DNA from: Actinomadura bangladeshensis
GTDB taxonomy: Bacteria > Actinomycetota > Actinomycetes > Streptosporangiales > Streptosporangiaceae
Length of the DNA: 35,240 nt
Direction of reading: 5' to 3'
NCBI RefSeq assembly: GCF_004348335.1
Contig: NZ_SMJW01000061.1
Location: forward strand, 1-35,240
This document shows, piece by piece, positions 23,731 to 30,447 of the stretch. The position numbers and the translations under genes are program-made. The notes under the pieces were generated by a model, which made no database searches, was not told the DNA's origin, and saw nothing but the letters and a program-made list of their open reading frames with translations. Every line of letters begins with the position of its first letter. The first letter of the stretch is position 1.

Positions 23731-24293
23731 CCGCCGGCCAGCAGCCCGGACGGTGGCGGCGGGAGGAGATCCGCCACTCCCGGCGGGGCCTCCGCATCCC
23801 GTGGCTCGCGCTCGCGGGGGTCGCCGCCACGATCGCCGCCGCGGCCACCCTCATCATCGGAATCGGCGACACCCTCTCCAGCCGGGACCGCTCCCCCGGC
23901 CGCCTCCTGCCGCTCCAGGCGGCGTCCCCGTCCCCGCCGGCCACCGCCGACCCGGACCCGCCGAGCACCGAACCGGCCACGGATCCCGTCCCGGAGACGC
24001 CCGAGACCTCCGCGCCGCCCGAGACGCGCATCCACGACGCGCTGCTGCGGCTCCGCTCCGCGGTCTACCAGGGCGTCGCCGACGGGGACGTCCGCGACGA
24101 CGTCGGCCTCGACCTCACCAACGTGATCGAGGGCATGCTGCGGCGGCAGTGGTCCCCGCTCGACCGCCGCCGCGCCGACGTCGCCTACCTCCGGCACAAG
24201 ATCTCGACCCGCACCCGCGAGGGCGCCATCAGCGGCGGCCGCGCCGAGAAGCTGCGCCTCATCCTCGACGACGCGACCACCACCGGCGGCTAG
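23727..24293 (+). CDS. Single-pass membrane protein sharing the pseudokinase's C-terminal domain
   Basis: The 188-residue protein has a short basic cytoplasmic N-terminus (about 1-23), one membrane helix (about 24-46), a Pro/Thr/Ser-rich outside linker (about 60-100) and a helical domain (about 101-186). That domain is clearly similar to residues 337-423 of the preceding kinase-like protein. Both have a Leu-rich first helix, a Gly-containing turn, D-V-x-x-D-L-x-N-V-I, a pair of Arg, and a final Lys/Asp-Ile-x-T-R segment. Its ATG overlaps the kinase stop, so the two are co-translated. I do not recognise the domain; it may mediate pairing of the two proteins outside the membrane (inference). 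Confidence 0.8.
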   Translation: MTAGQQPGRWRREEIRHSRRGLRIPWLALAGVAATIAAAATLIIGIGDTLSSRDRSPGRLLPLQAASPSPPATADPDPPSTEPATDPVPETPETSAPPETRIHDALLRLRSAVYQGVADGDVRDDVGLDLTNVIEGMLRRQWSPLDRRRADVAYLRHKISTRTREGAISGGRAEKLRLILDDATTTGG

Positions 24294-24374
24294 ACGCAGC
24301 CCTCGAACTGCGGCACCCCGATGATCGACAGGTCCAGGCCGGTGCCGCCGCGGCGGAGCCCGATGCGCGACGGA

Positions 24375-24749
24375 TCAGCGCAGCGCGGCGAGGGCCTCCG
24401 CCCGGTCGGTCGTCGTGGGGATCGCGCGGTTCAGCCCGGTGACCTGGATGACGCGGTTCACCGGCCCGCTCGGCGGCGAGAGCAGGCCGACCCGGATGCC
24501 GAGGGCCTTGGCGCGGATGCAGGCGCGGAAGATGGCGTCCACCCCGCAGGCGGCGCAGAAGCGCGTCCCCGACAGGTCCAGGACCAGGCCCCGGGGGCTC
24601 GTGTTGAGCAGCCAGAGCAGCTGGGTGCGGATCCTCTCGTCGTTCAGGAGATCGACCTCGGCGGGAAAGGTCACGATGTCGCAGTCGTCCGCCTGGTAGA
24701 CGTGCAGCACCGATGATGTCGGTCGCATCGCGTTCTCACCCCATCTCAC
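24375..24749 (-). CDS. STAS-domain protein lacking the phosphoacceptor Ser
   Basis: The 124-residue protein is a single STAS domain, as in anti-sigma-factor antagonists (SpoIIAA/RsbV). The conserved beta strand VLDLSGTRF is followed by CAACGVDAIF where the family has (L/I)DSSGLGVL. The Asp and both possible phosphoacceptor serines are replaced by Ala, Ala and Cys. It therefore cannot be switched off by the usual kinase and may be a constitutive antagonist or have another partner. ATG 24749 has AGGGGA upstream; ATG 24728 is an alternative. A palindrome and a plausible promoter lie just upstream, shared with the divergent MarR gene. Confidence 0.85.
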   Translation of the reverse strand: MRWGENAMRPTSSVLHVYQADDCDIVTFPAEVDLLNDERIRTQLLWLLNTSPRGLVLDLSGTRFCAACGVDAIFRACIRAKALGIRVGLLSPPSGPVNRVIQVTGLNRAIPTTTDRAEALAALR

Positions 24750-24762
24750 TCGTCCCCTAATT

Positions 24763-24777
24763 TATCGTGACACGATA
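24763..24777. promoter_or_regulatory. Perfect palindrome, MarR-type operator over the STAS promoter
   Basis: TATCGTG-A-CACGATA at 24763-24777 is a perfect 7+1+7 palindrome, typical of MarR dimer sites. On the minus strand GTGACA (24782-24787) and TAAATT (24759-24764) are 17 bp apart and could be the -35 and -10 of the STAS gene. The palindrome fills the spacer and overlaps the -10, so binding would block that promoter. It lies 95 bp upstream of the MarR gene start. Confidence 0.65.
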
Positions 24778-24871
24778 CATTTGTCACGCTCCGGCGCCCC
24801 ACCTGCCCGGATACCGCCGGTGAAGTAGCATCGAGGCGTCACAGGACGGACTTCCATGCCCATGGACGGGG

Positions 24872-25306
24872 GTGCGCGTGCAGGAACTCAGCCAGGAGGA
24901 GTTCACCGCCCTGCTCGCGTTCCGGACGGGGCTGCGCCGCTATCTGCGCTGGAGCGAGCAGGCGGTGCGCGCGGCGGGGCTGACGCCGGCGCAGCACCAG
25001 CTCCTCCTCGCCGTCAAGGGCCATGACGCCGAGCGTCCGCCCACGGTCGGCGAGCTCGCGGAGTACCTGCTGCTGCGCCACCACAGCACGGTCGAGCTGA
25101 TCAACCGGGCGGAGCACGCCGGTCTCGTCGGCCGCGAGCGCGACCCCGACGACAACCGGGTGATGCGGGTGCGGCTGACCGCGGCGGCCGACCGCGTCCT
25201 CGCCGAGCTGACCCGGGTGCACCTCGCGGAGCTGCGCAGCCTCGCGCCGATCCTGGACCGCCTGAGCGCCGAGCTGAAGACCCTGGAGGACCAGCCGGAC
25301 CGCTAG
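24872..25306 (+). CDS. MarR family transcriptional regulator
   Basis: The 144-residue protein has the MarR layout: N-terminal dimer helix, winged HTH (TVGELAEYLLLRHHSTVELINRAEHAGLVGRERDPDDNR, about 54-92, with the usual wing Asp-Arg type turn) and a C-terminal dimer helix. Family members are usually dimeric repressors released by small phenolic ligands or oxidants. The start is GTG 24872, with the nearby GTG 24878 as an alternative. Upstream is a perfect palindrome that overlaps the promoter of the divergent STAS gene, its probable target. Its TAG stop shares the tetranucleotide CTAG (25303-25306) with the stop of the convergent DUF3040 gene. Confidence 0.9.
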   Translation: MRVQELSQEEFTALLAFRTGLRRYLRWSEQAVRAAGLTPAQHQLLLAVKGHDAERPPTVGELAEYLLLRHHSTVELINRAEHAGLVGRERDPDDNRVMRVRLTAAADRVLAELTRVHLAELRSLAPILDRLSAELKTLEDQPDR

Positions 25307-25536
25307 CCCGCGACGACGGCGGCGATCGCGCCGAGCGCGATGATCGACACGATCAGTACCGCCGTGAGGACCCAGCACAGCCTCCGGCTCGGTCCCAGAT
25401 GCTCCCGGCGCGGCGGCGTCTCGGCCGCCGTCAGGCGGTTGAACACGGCGAACCGGGCCGCGAGCTCCCGGTCCTCGCGGCACAGCCCCATCTCGATGAG
25501 CGCGAGAACACGGCTCTCGTGCAACGGCAGGCTCAT
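25303..25536 (-). CDS. DUF3040 small membrane protein
   Basis: The 77-residue protein begins MSLPLHESRVLALIEMGL, close to the DUF3040 start (LS-x-x-E-x-x-L-L-x-x-I-E). It has a charged cytoplasmic part with REDRELAARF and ends in one membrane helix (about 54-75). The function of the family is unknown; it is widespread in actinobacteria, often as small membrane-associated proteins. GGAGG five bases before ATG 25536 supports the start. Members often have two membrane helices, so this one is on the short side. It overlaps the MarR gene tail-to-tail by four bases. Confidence 0.8.
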   Translation of the reverse strand: MSLPLHESRVLALIEMGLCREDRELAARFAVFNRLTAAETPPRREHLGPSRRLCWVLTAVLIVSIIALGAIAAVVAG

Positions 25537-25646
25537 CGTTCCTCCAGCCTGGTCGACTTCGGCTACAGCGACGCTCCTTAGTGACTTACCGGGAGAAGCA
25601 AGATCTATCGCCCGGGTCCATCGCCACCCGCCTCAAACCGGGCGGA

Positions 25647-26345
25647 TCACTCGTCGCGCGGGCCGAACTCGACGCAGCAGTACCCCGAATGCGGGGCGAG
25701 TTCCGCCCGCACGCTGGAGGCGCCCAGGCCGTCCACCACGCCGGACAGGAACGCGTGGTTCACCCCGCACACCAGGCCGGGATCGTCCCCGGCCATGGGG
25801 TGGAAGGGGCAGTTGCGCAGCCGCAGCCGCTTCGGGCCGTCCCGCTCGGGTTCGAACCCGTACCGCTCCAGGAGCTCGGCCGCGCACGTCAGCGCGCGCT
25901 CCGCGCCGAGCCGGCCGCCCCGCACGGGACGGCTCTCCGCCGCGCCGAGCGCGCGCCCCCGCTCCCCGGCGGCCCGGAACGCCGCCTCCTGCCCGCTCTC
26001 CCCCGGCTCCTGGTCGCGGACGGCGTCCAGCAGGATGCTCGCGAGGAGCCCGTGCTCGCGCTGCGGGATGCTGACCCGCACGTCCACACCCGACGGCTCG
26101 TACACCTTCGGCGCCCGCCCCACCCGCCGGACGCCCGCCGGGTTGGCGTAGCGGGCGGACAGCAGCCCCGCGTCCACGAGCTTGTCGAGGTGGAACGCGG
26201 CCAGCTTCCGGGAGATGCCGACGCTCGCCGCCGCCTCGTCCCGGGTCACCGGCGCGTTCGCAGCGCGGATGAACGCGTACATCCGGCGCCGCAGGTCGTC
26301 GCTGAGAATCGCGGCGGCCTCCAGTCCGATGGAGTCCGAAGTCAC
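25647..26345 (-). CDS. Winged-helix regulator with C-terminal Cys cluster (SufR/ArsR-like)
   Basis: The 232-residue protein has an N-terminal ArsR-type winged HTH (about 12-85; VTRDEAAASVGISRKLAAFHLDKLVDAGL). Its C-terminal domain carries Cys179 (NCPFHP), Cys193 (LVCGVNH) and Cys223-Cys224 (GYCCVEF). The spacing matches a group of actinobacterial regulators related to SufR that bind an iron-sulfur cluster or metal through three conserved cysteines. Redox or iron sensing is inference from that pattern. It starts at GTG 26345. It is divergent from the DUF2231 operon and is its probable regulator. Confidence 0.82.
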   Translation of the reverse strand: MTSDSIGLEAAAILSDDLRRRMYAFIRAANAPVTRDEAAASVGISRKLAAFHLDKLVDAGLLSARYANPAGVRRVGRAPKVYEPSGVDVRVSIPQREHGLLASILLDAVRDQEPGESGQEAAFRAAGERGRALGAAESRPVRGGRLGAERALTCAAELLERYGFEPERDGPKRLRLRNCPFHPMAGDDPGLVCGVNHAFLSGVVDGLGASSVRAELAPHSGYCCVEFGPRDE

Positions 26346-26426
26346 GCCCCCACCCTAACCCGCGATCGCCATAACGCCCAAAAAACCGCTCGAAACCGGA
26401 CGACACCCCGGCCGACCACGGCCCCA

Positions 26427-26456
26427 TTGACGCGAGAGTGCTATAACACCAATACT
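26427..26456 (+). promoter_or_regulatory. Promoter of the DUF2231 operon with possible operator
   Basis: TTGACG (26427-26432) and AATACT (26451-26456), 18 bp apart, fit a vegetative promoter. The predicted start near 26463 leaves a short leader with GGGAGG before ATG 26480. Over and just past the -10 are two small inverted repeats, GTGctataaCAC-like at 26438-26449 and CCAA/TTGG at 26449-26462, where the divergent regulator might bind. Confidence 0.5.
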
Positions 26457-26479
26457 TGTTGGCGAAATGGGAGGTCGTC

Positions 26480-27028
26480 ATGGACGATCCGCAGCAGCAG
26501 TCGAAACGGCCGGTGAGCGTGCTCGCCGGCGGCTACGGCCACCCCTTGCACCCGATCCTGGTGACGGTCCCGATCGGCGCGTGGGTGGCGAGCCTCGTCT
26601 TCGACATCGCCTCGCACCTGGTCGGCGACCCGGACTTCCTGACCAAGGGCTCCCTGTGGCTCATCGGCCTGGGCGTCGCGGGGGCGCTCGCCGCCGCCGC
26701 GACCGGTTTCCTCGACCTGCTCGCCGTCCCGCCGGGCACGCGCGCCTTCCGCACCGCCCTGGTCCACATGTCCCTGAACCTGGCCGTGACCACCGCCTAC
26801 GCGGCGGCCTTCGGCTGGCGCCTCGGCGACGTCACCGGCCCCGTCCCGCCCGGACCGATCGCCCTCTCGGCGGTGTCCCTGGCAGGGCTGACCGTCTCCG
26901 GCTTCCTGGGCGGCAAGCTCGCCTACCGCTACGGCGTCCGCGTCGCCGACGAGACCACCCAGTCCGAGGGCTTCGCCACGGCCGAGCCCGCACCCCGTCC
27001 CACCACCCACCAAGGAGAGAACGCATGA
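26480..27028 (+). CDS. DUF2231 membrane protein
   Basis: ATG 26480 is preceded by GGGAGG at the ideal distance, so the 24-bp longer frame is not used. The 182-residue protein starts with the DUF2231 pattern GHPLHPILVTVPIGAWVASLVFD. It has about four membrane helices, with acidic residues at the helix ends (FDIASHLVGD), as in the family. DUF2231 proteins are proposed to bind haem or take part in redox processes at the membrane, but their role is not settled. It overlaps the next membrane-protein gene (ATGA) and is divergent from the Cys-cluster regulator, which agrees with an iron or redox role (inference). Confidence 0.85.
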   Translation: MDDPQQQSKRPVSVLAGGYGHPLHPILVTVPIGAWVASLVFDIASHLVGDPDFLTKGSLWLIGLGVAGALAAAATGFLDLLAVPPGTRAFRTALVHMSLNLAVTTAYAAAFGWRLGDVTGPVPPGPIALSAVSLAGLTVSGFLGGKLAYRYGVRVADETTQSEGFATAEPAPRPTTHQGENA

Positions 27029-27456
27029 CCATCGGCGCACTAGTCACCTGGCTGATCACCGCCCTGGGCGGCTTCTACATGCTCGGCACCTGGATCTCCC
27101 GCGGCGGCGTCCGCGGCGGGACGTCCCGCCTCCCGGTCCCGGTCATCTTCGGCCACTTCCTGCTGGCGGCCGCCGGCCTGGTGGTCTGGATCATCTACGT
27201 CCTGGCCGACACCGCGGCCCTGGCCTGGACGGCCTTCGGCCTCCTCCTGCCGGTCGCCCTGCTCGGCTTCGTGATGTTCTTCCGCTGGCTGGCCGTGACC
27301 CGCACCCCCGCGGTCCGCACCGCCGCGGGCGCCCCCGGCTCCGCCCAGGCGGACACCGCCCCCGAAGCCGCCTTCCCCATGGCGGTCGTCCTGGCCCACG
27401 GCCTCTTCGCGGTAGTGACCCTGATCCTGGTCGTCCTGTCAGCCCTTCAAGCCTGA
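27025..27456 (+). CDS. Four-helix membrane protein, uncharacterised
   Basis: The 143-residue protein has four predicted membrane helices (about 4-24, 40-62, 66-90 and 118-141) and a short Ala/Pro-rich loop before the last. His44 (IFGHFLL) and His125 (LAHGLF), which lie within helices, could be haem ligands, but this is only suggestive. GGAGAG lies before the ATG, and the gene overlaps the DUF2231 gene by four bases, so the two products are probably made together and may form a complex. I do not recognise a named family with confidence. Confidence 0.8.
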   Translation: MTIGALVTWLITALGGFYMLGTWISRGGVRGGTSRLPVPVIFGHFLLAAAGLVVWIIYVLADTAALAWTAFGLLLPVALLGFVMFFRWLAVTRTPAVRTAAGAPGSAQADTAPEAAFPMAVVLAHGLFAVVTLILVVLSALQA

Positions 27457-27776
27457 CCCGACAACCGCGACCGGCACCGCAACCACGCAACGACCCCGAC
27501 CGTCGCGATCGCGACCGAAGGCAGGTTCAAGCGAAGCGAGAACCTGATCGCGCAGCGAGCCGCCAGGCGAGTCGGATGCGATGCAGCGATCGCACCGTGT
27601 TTTTCGACGATGGAGGGCCGCCAGGCCCGAAGGAGGAGAAAAATACAATAAATACAGTGAGCACCTCTGGCCATGAGGTGCTCACTGTGGTTCGGGCGGT
27701 CGGGCGAACCGGGCCTCGCGGTCCGGGTCAAGGCTTCGTCCGACGCCCGCGCTCTGCGGTACTCGTCAAGGCGGGG
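27457..27776. other. 320-bp intergenic region between convergent operons
   Basis: There is no gene with credible codon use. The left part is rich in short GCGA/GATCGC motifs, with a CAGGTTC/GAACCTG stem around 27522-27546 and a repeated GCCGCCAGGC (27560s and 27620s). Its translations resemble nothing I can name; it could be a dispersed intergenic repeat. The AT-richer right part holds the terminator at 27639-27688. The remainder to 27776 shows nothing I can interpret. Confidence 0.5.
27639..27688 (-). terminator. Intrinsic terminator of the MFS exporter gene
   Basis: ACAGTGAGCACCTC and GAGGTGCTCACTGT (27654-27667 with 27675-27688, loop TGGCCAT) form a perfect 14-bp stem. On the minus strand the stem is followed by ATTTATTGTATTTTT, a U-rich tract unusual for this GC-rich DNA. 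That makes it a classic rho-independent terminator about 90 bp after the exporter stop. It could also act as a barrier for the rightward operon. Confidence 0.85.
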
Positions 27777-29198
27777 TTAGGTGCCGGCGACCACTTCCTT
27801 CTCTGGCTCGGGGACGGTTGGGGAGGGCCGAAGGCGGCGCGGGGTCATGCCAAGGGCGGCGATCGCTGCGATCACCATGAACCCGGCGACCATCAGCCAG
27901 GCGTCGGTGTAGGCGGTGTGGGCCTCGGGCCAGCCGCGCGGGGTGCCGAGGGCGGCGACGGCGAGGCTGACGCCGAGGACGGTGCCGATCTGCCGGCTCA
28001 TGTTCACCACGGCGCTGCCGGTGGCGTAGCGGTGGGACGGCAGTTCGACGGCGGCGGCCGACAGGATGGTGGGGAGGGCGAGCCCGACCCCGATCCCGCC
28101 GATGAGCCAGCCCGGCAGCAGCTGCGACGCGTAGGCCGGTGCCGGGCCGAGGCTCATCGCGATCATGACGACGCCGAACGCGCACAGCATGCACCCGACG
28201 GCGGTGATCAGTCCGACGGGGACCCGGGCCGCGGCGAGGCGTCCGGCGATGAGCGCCATGATGGGGACCATCAGGGGGCCGGGCGCGACGGCGAGCCCGG
28301 TCCTGATGGGCGAGTAGTGCCAGACCTGCTGCATCCACAGCACGCCGAGCAGCAGGTTCGCGGCGAACGCGACGGTGAACAGCAGGACCGCGGCGTTCGA
28401 CCAGAAGAAGGTGCGGACGGCGAGCAGCGCGGGCTCGATGACCGGCGCGGGGTGCCGCAGCGAGCGCAGCCAGAACCAGGCGAGGCCGAGCAGCGCGGCG
28501 CCGGTGACCAGGGTCGTCCGCTCGCCTGGCCAGTCGTTGATCTTCACGAGGCCGAGCGCGAGGAGGGCGATCGCGCCGGTCAGCACGGCGGTGCCGGGCA
28601 GGTCGGGGACGCGGGCGGTGACGCCCTCGCGGGAGTCGGGGACGAGCCGCAGCGCGAGCACGACCGCGGCGACGCCGATGGGCACGTTGACCTCGAAGAC
28701 CCAGCGCCAGGAGACGTCCACGAGGACGCCGCCGATCGCGGGGCCGGCCGCGGCGGCGAGCGCCGAGGACGCCGACCAGATCCGCACCGCGCCGCCGCGG
28801 CGCGCCGCCGGCATCGCCGACAGCAGCAGCCCGAGGCTGGTGGGGATGAGCGCGGCGGCGCCCGCGGCCTGCAGGACGCGGAAGCCGACGAGCCACCACA
28901 GGCCGGGGGCGGCGGCGCACGCCTGGGAGGCGAGGGTGAAGACGGCCAGGCCGAGGACGAGCCCGGCCTTGCGCCCGTACCGGTCGGCGAGCCGGCCGAG
29001 CGGGACGAGCAGCGCGGCGAACACGATCGCGTAGCCGTTGAGGACCCAGGACAGGTCGGCCATCGGCGTGCCGGCGAAGTCGCGGCCGATGTCGTCGAAG
29101 GCCACGTTGACGATGAACAGGTCAAGGCCCGCCATGAAGGAGGCGACGGAGAGCACCGCGAGGACGGGACCGGTGCGTACCTGACTTTGTTTCACCAT
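27777..29198 (-). CDS. MFS drug exporter, DHA2 (EmrB/QacA-type, 14 helices)
   Basis: The 473-residue protein has about 14 membrane helices. It shows the DHA2 marks: motif D1 near the start (MAGLDLFIVNVAF), motif A in loop 2/3 (GRLADRYGRKAGL, about 68-80) and a motif-C-like stretch in helix 5 (AAAGPAIGGVLVD). Such proteins export hydrophobic or cationic drugs by proton antiport; the substrate is unknown. The ATG at 29198 overlaps an operator-like inverted repeat, and the gene is divergent from an HxlR regulator with a matching site. Drug- or quinone-induced derepression is therefore likely. A U-tract terminator follows the gene. Confidence 0.92.
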   Translation of the reverse strand: MVKQSQVRTGPVLAVLSVASFMAGLDLFIVNVAFDDIGRDFAGTPMADLSWVLNGYAIVFAALLVPLGRLADRYGRKAGLVLGLAVFTLASQACAAAPGLWWLVGFRVLQAAGAAALIPTSLGLLLSAMPAARRGGAVRIWSASSALAAAAGPAIGGVLVDVSWRWVFEVNVPIGVAAVVLALRLVPDSREGVTARVPDLPGTAVLTGAIALLALGLVKINDWPGERTTLVTGAALLGLAWFWLRSLRHPAPVIEPALLAVRTFFWSNAAVLLFTVAFAANLLLGVLWMQQVWHYSPIRTGLAVAPGPLMVPIMALIAGRLAAARVPVGLITAVGCMLCAFGVVMIAMSLGPAPAYASQLLPGWLIGGIGVGLALPTILSAAAVELPSHRYATGSAVVNMSRQIGTVLGVSLAVAALGTPRGWPEAHTAYTDAWLMVAGFMVIAAIAALGMTPRRLRPSPTVPEPEKEVVAGT

Positions 29199-29245
29199 AG
29201 TCAGGGACGCTAGCGCCCGACCTGACTTTGGTCAAGCGAAGTCAG
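29181..29245. promoter_or_regulatory. Two CTGACTT-N10-AGTCAG operators between exporter and HxlR genes
   Basis: Site 1 is CTGACTT (29181-29187) with TAGTCAG (29198-29204). Site 2 is CTGACTT (29222-29228) with AAGTCAG (29239-29245). Both have a 10-bp spacer. The sites are 41 bp apart, about four helical turns, and ACCTGACTTTG is identical in both. Site 1 covers the exporter start codon and site 2 the space before the hxlR -10 box, so one regulator could repress both genes. Confidence 0.7.
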
Positions 29246-29257
29246 CAGGTTTATAGT
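29228..29257 (+). promoter_or_regulatory. Promoter of the HxlR gene, leaderless start
   Basis: TATAGT (29252-29257) is a good -10 box, and TTGGTC 18 bp upstream (29228-29233) a weak -35. Transcription would begin at about 29264-29265, on the GTG used as start codon, so the mRNA is probably leaderless. Operator site 2 overlaps the -35 region and spacer. Confidence 0.55.
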
Positions 29258-29264
29258 GGGTCGC

Positions 29265-29756
29265 GTGACAATCGCACTTGAGGGGCACTTCGCCGACCGC
29301 GACGCCTGGTCGATGCAGAACTGCCCGGTCGCCCGTACCCTGGCCGCGCTCGGACCGCCGTCGGCGGTGCTGGTGCTCAGCGAGGCGTTCTTCGGGACCA
29401 ATCGTTTCGGCGACTTCGTGCGCAACCTCGGCATGACCGAATCCGCCGTCACCGCCCGCCTGCGCCACCTCGTCAAGGCCGGGCTGCTCACCCGGGAGCC
29501 GTACCAGGAGCCCGGCCAGCGCACGCGCTACGAGTACCACCTGACCAAGATGGGCCTGGACCTCGCGCCGACCCTCGTCAGCCTCATGGAATGGGGCGAG
29601 ACGTACCTGCCCAACGAGGAGGGACGCCAGGTCATGCTGACCCACACCCGCTGCGGCGAGCGCGTGACGGCGCAGGTCAGATGCGCCGACGGCCACGACG
29701 TAGGCGTCGACGACATCATCATGCGCCCCCCGCACCCCGGAGAGGACTCTCGTTGA
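29265..29756 (+). CDS. HxlR family transcriptional regulator
   Basis: The 163-residue protein from GTG 29265 has the HxlR mark CPVARTLAALG (Cys20 at the start of the first helix) and a winged HTH (RFGDFVRNLGMTESAVTARLRHLVKAGLLTREPYQ). A dimer helix with the typical TKMGLDLAPTLVSLMEWGETYL follows. The tail has two further Cys (TRCGERVTAQVRCADGH), which might bind metal. HxlR proteins often respond to oxidants or electrophiles through the N-terminal Cys. GTG 29256 is also in frame but falls within the -10 box. It is divergent from a DHA2 exporter, its probable target. The stop codon lies inside a large inverted repeat. Confidence 0.9.
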   Translation: MTIALEGHFADRDAWSMQNCPVARTLAALGPPSAVLVLSEAFFGTNRFGDFVRNLGMTESAVTARLRHLVKAGLLTREPYQEPGQRTRYEYHLTKMGLDLAPTLVSLMEWGETYLPNEEGRQVMLTHTRCGERVTAQVRCADGHDVGVDDIIMRPPHPGEDSR

Positions 29757-29814
29757 CCTGCGGCGTGTTGTTGTTATGGCGGGCCGGATAACAACAACAC
29801 GCCGCAGGTCAACG
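29751..29814. terminator. 27-bp perfect inverted repeat, bidirectional terminator
   Basis: Positions 29751-29777 and 29788-29814 are exact reverse complements around the 10-bp loop GGCGGGCCGG, and pairing continues about four more bases with one G-T wobble. The TGA stops of the two convergent genes (hxlR at 29754-29756, GTPase at 29809-29811) lie at mirrored positions in the arms, so both genes end in CGT TGA. No U-tract follows either arm. The stem is much longer than most terminators. Confidence 0.85.
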
Positions 29815-30447
29815 GGAGCGGTCGGGGCGGCGGGGGCTTGCGCCGCCTGCCAGGCGCAGGGCGTGCTCCACCAGGGACACCAGGACGTCCTTCGCCGAAC
29901 CCGTCCGGCGCGCGTCGCACAGCAGCACCGGGACGTGCGGGTCGATGTCGAGCGCCGTCCGGATCTCCGGCGGGTCGTAGCGGTCGGCGTCGTCGAAGCA
30001 GTTGACCGCGACGACGAACGGCGTGCCCTTGCGCTCGAAGTAGTCGATCGACGCGAAGCTCGCCATCAGCCGCCGCGTGTCGGCGAGCACGACCGCGCCG
30101 AGCGCGCCGCGCGACAGCTCGTTCCACATGAACCAGAACCGCTCCTGGCCCGGCGTCCCGAACAGGTAGATCGCGACGCCGTCGCGCAGCGTGATGCGGC
30201 CGAAGTCCATCGCCACGGTCGTGGTGGTCTTGGCGGCGACGCCGTCGAGGTCGTCGACCCCGATGCTCGCGTCGGTCAGCGCCTCCTCGGTGCGCAGCGG
30301 CCGGATCTCGCTGACCGCGCCGACCAGGGTCGTCTTCCCGACGCCGAACCCGCCCGCGACGAGGATCTTCAGGGCGACGCGCGGGCCGTCGTCCCGGTCG
30401 TCGGTCTCCTCGGCGACAGGCGGGGAGCTAGAGTGCGCGGAGTTCAT
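29809..30447 (-). CDS. cvnD: Conservon GTPase CvnD
   Basis: The 212-residue protein has a poorly conserved N-terminus, then a small GTPase domain: P-loop GGFGVGKTT at 32-40, a Thr-rich switch I (KTTTTVAMDFG), the Walker B/switch II motif FGTPGQERF, and VNCFDD in place of NKxD. Conservon GTPases are Rab/Arf-like switches that act with the sensor ATPase and roadblock protein at the membrane of actinomycetes, for example in control of aerial growth and antibiotic production in Streptomyces. The ATG at 30447 overlaps the end of the DUF742 gene by 20 bp. It is the last gene of the operon and ends in a long inverted repeat. Confidence 0.94.
   Translation of the reverse strand: MNSAHSSSPPVAEETDDRDDGPRVALKILVAGGFGVGKTTLVGAVSEIRPLRTEEALTDASIGVDDLDGVAAKTTTTVAMDFGRITLRDGVAIYLFGTPGQERFWFMWNELSRGALGAVVLADTRRLMASFASIDYFERKGTPFVVAVNCFDDADRYDPPEIRTALDIDPHVPVLLCDARRTGSAKDVLVSLVEHALRLAGGASPRRPDRSR

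Noticed and set aside
24294..24374. A minus-strand tail (RIGLRRGGTGLDLSIIGVPQF...) ending near 24290 that looks like protein
   Set aside because: Only about 25 residues read well and no start or upstream continuation in frame is coherent. It may be a gene remnant, but the evidence is too thin.
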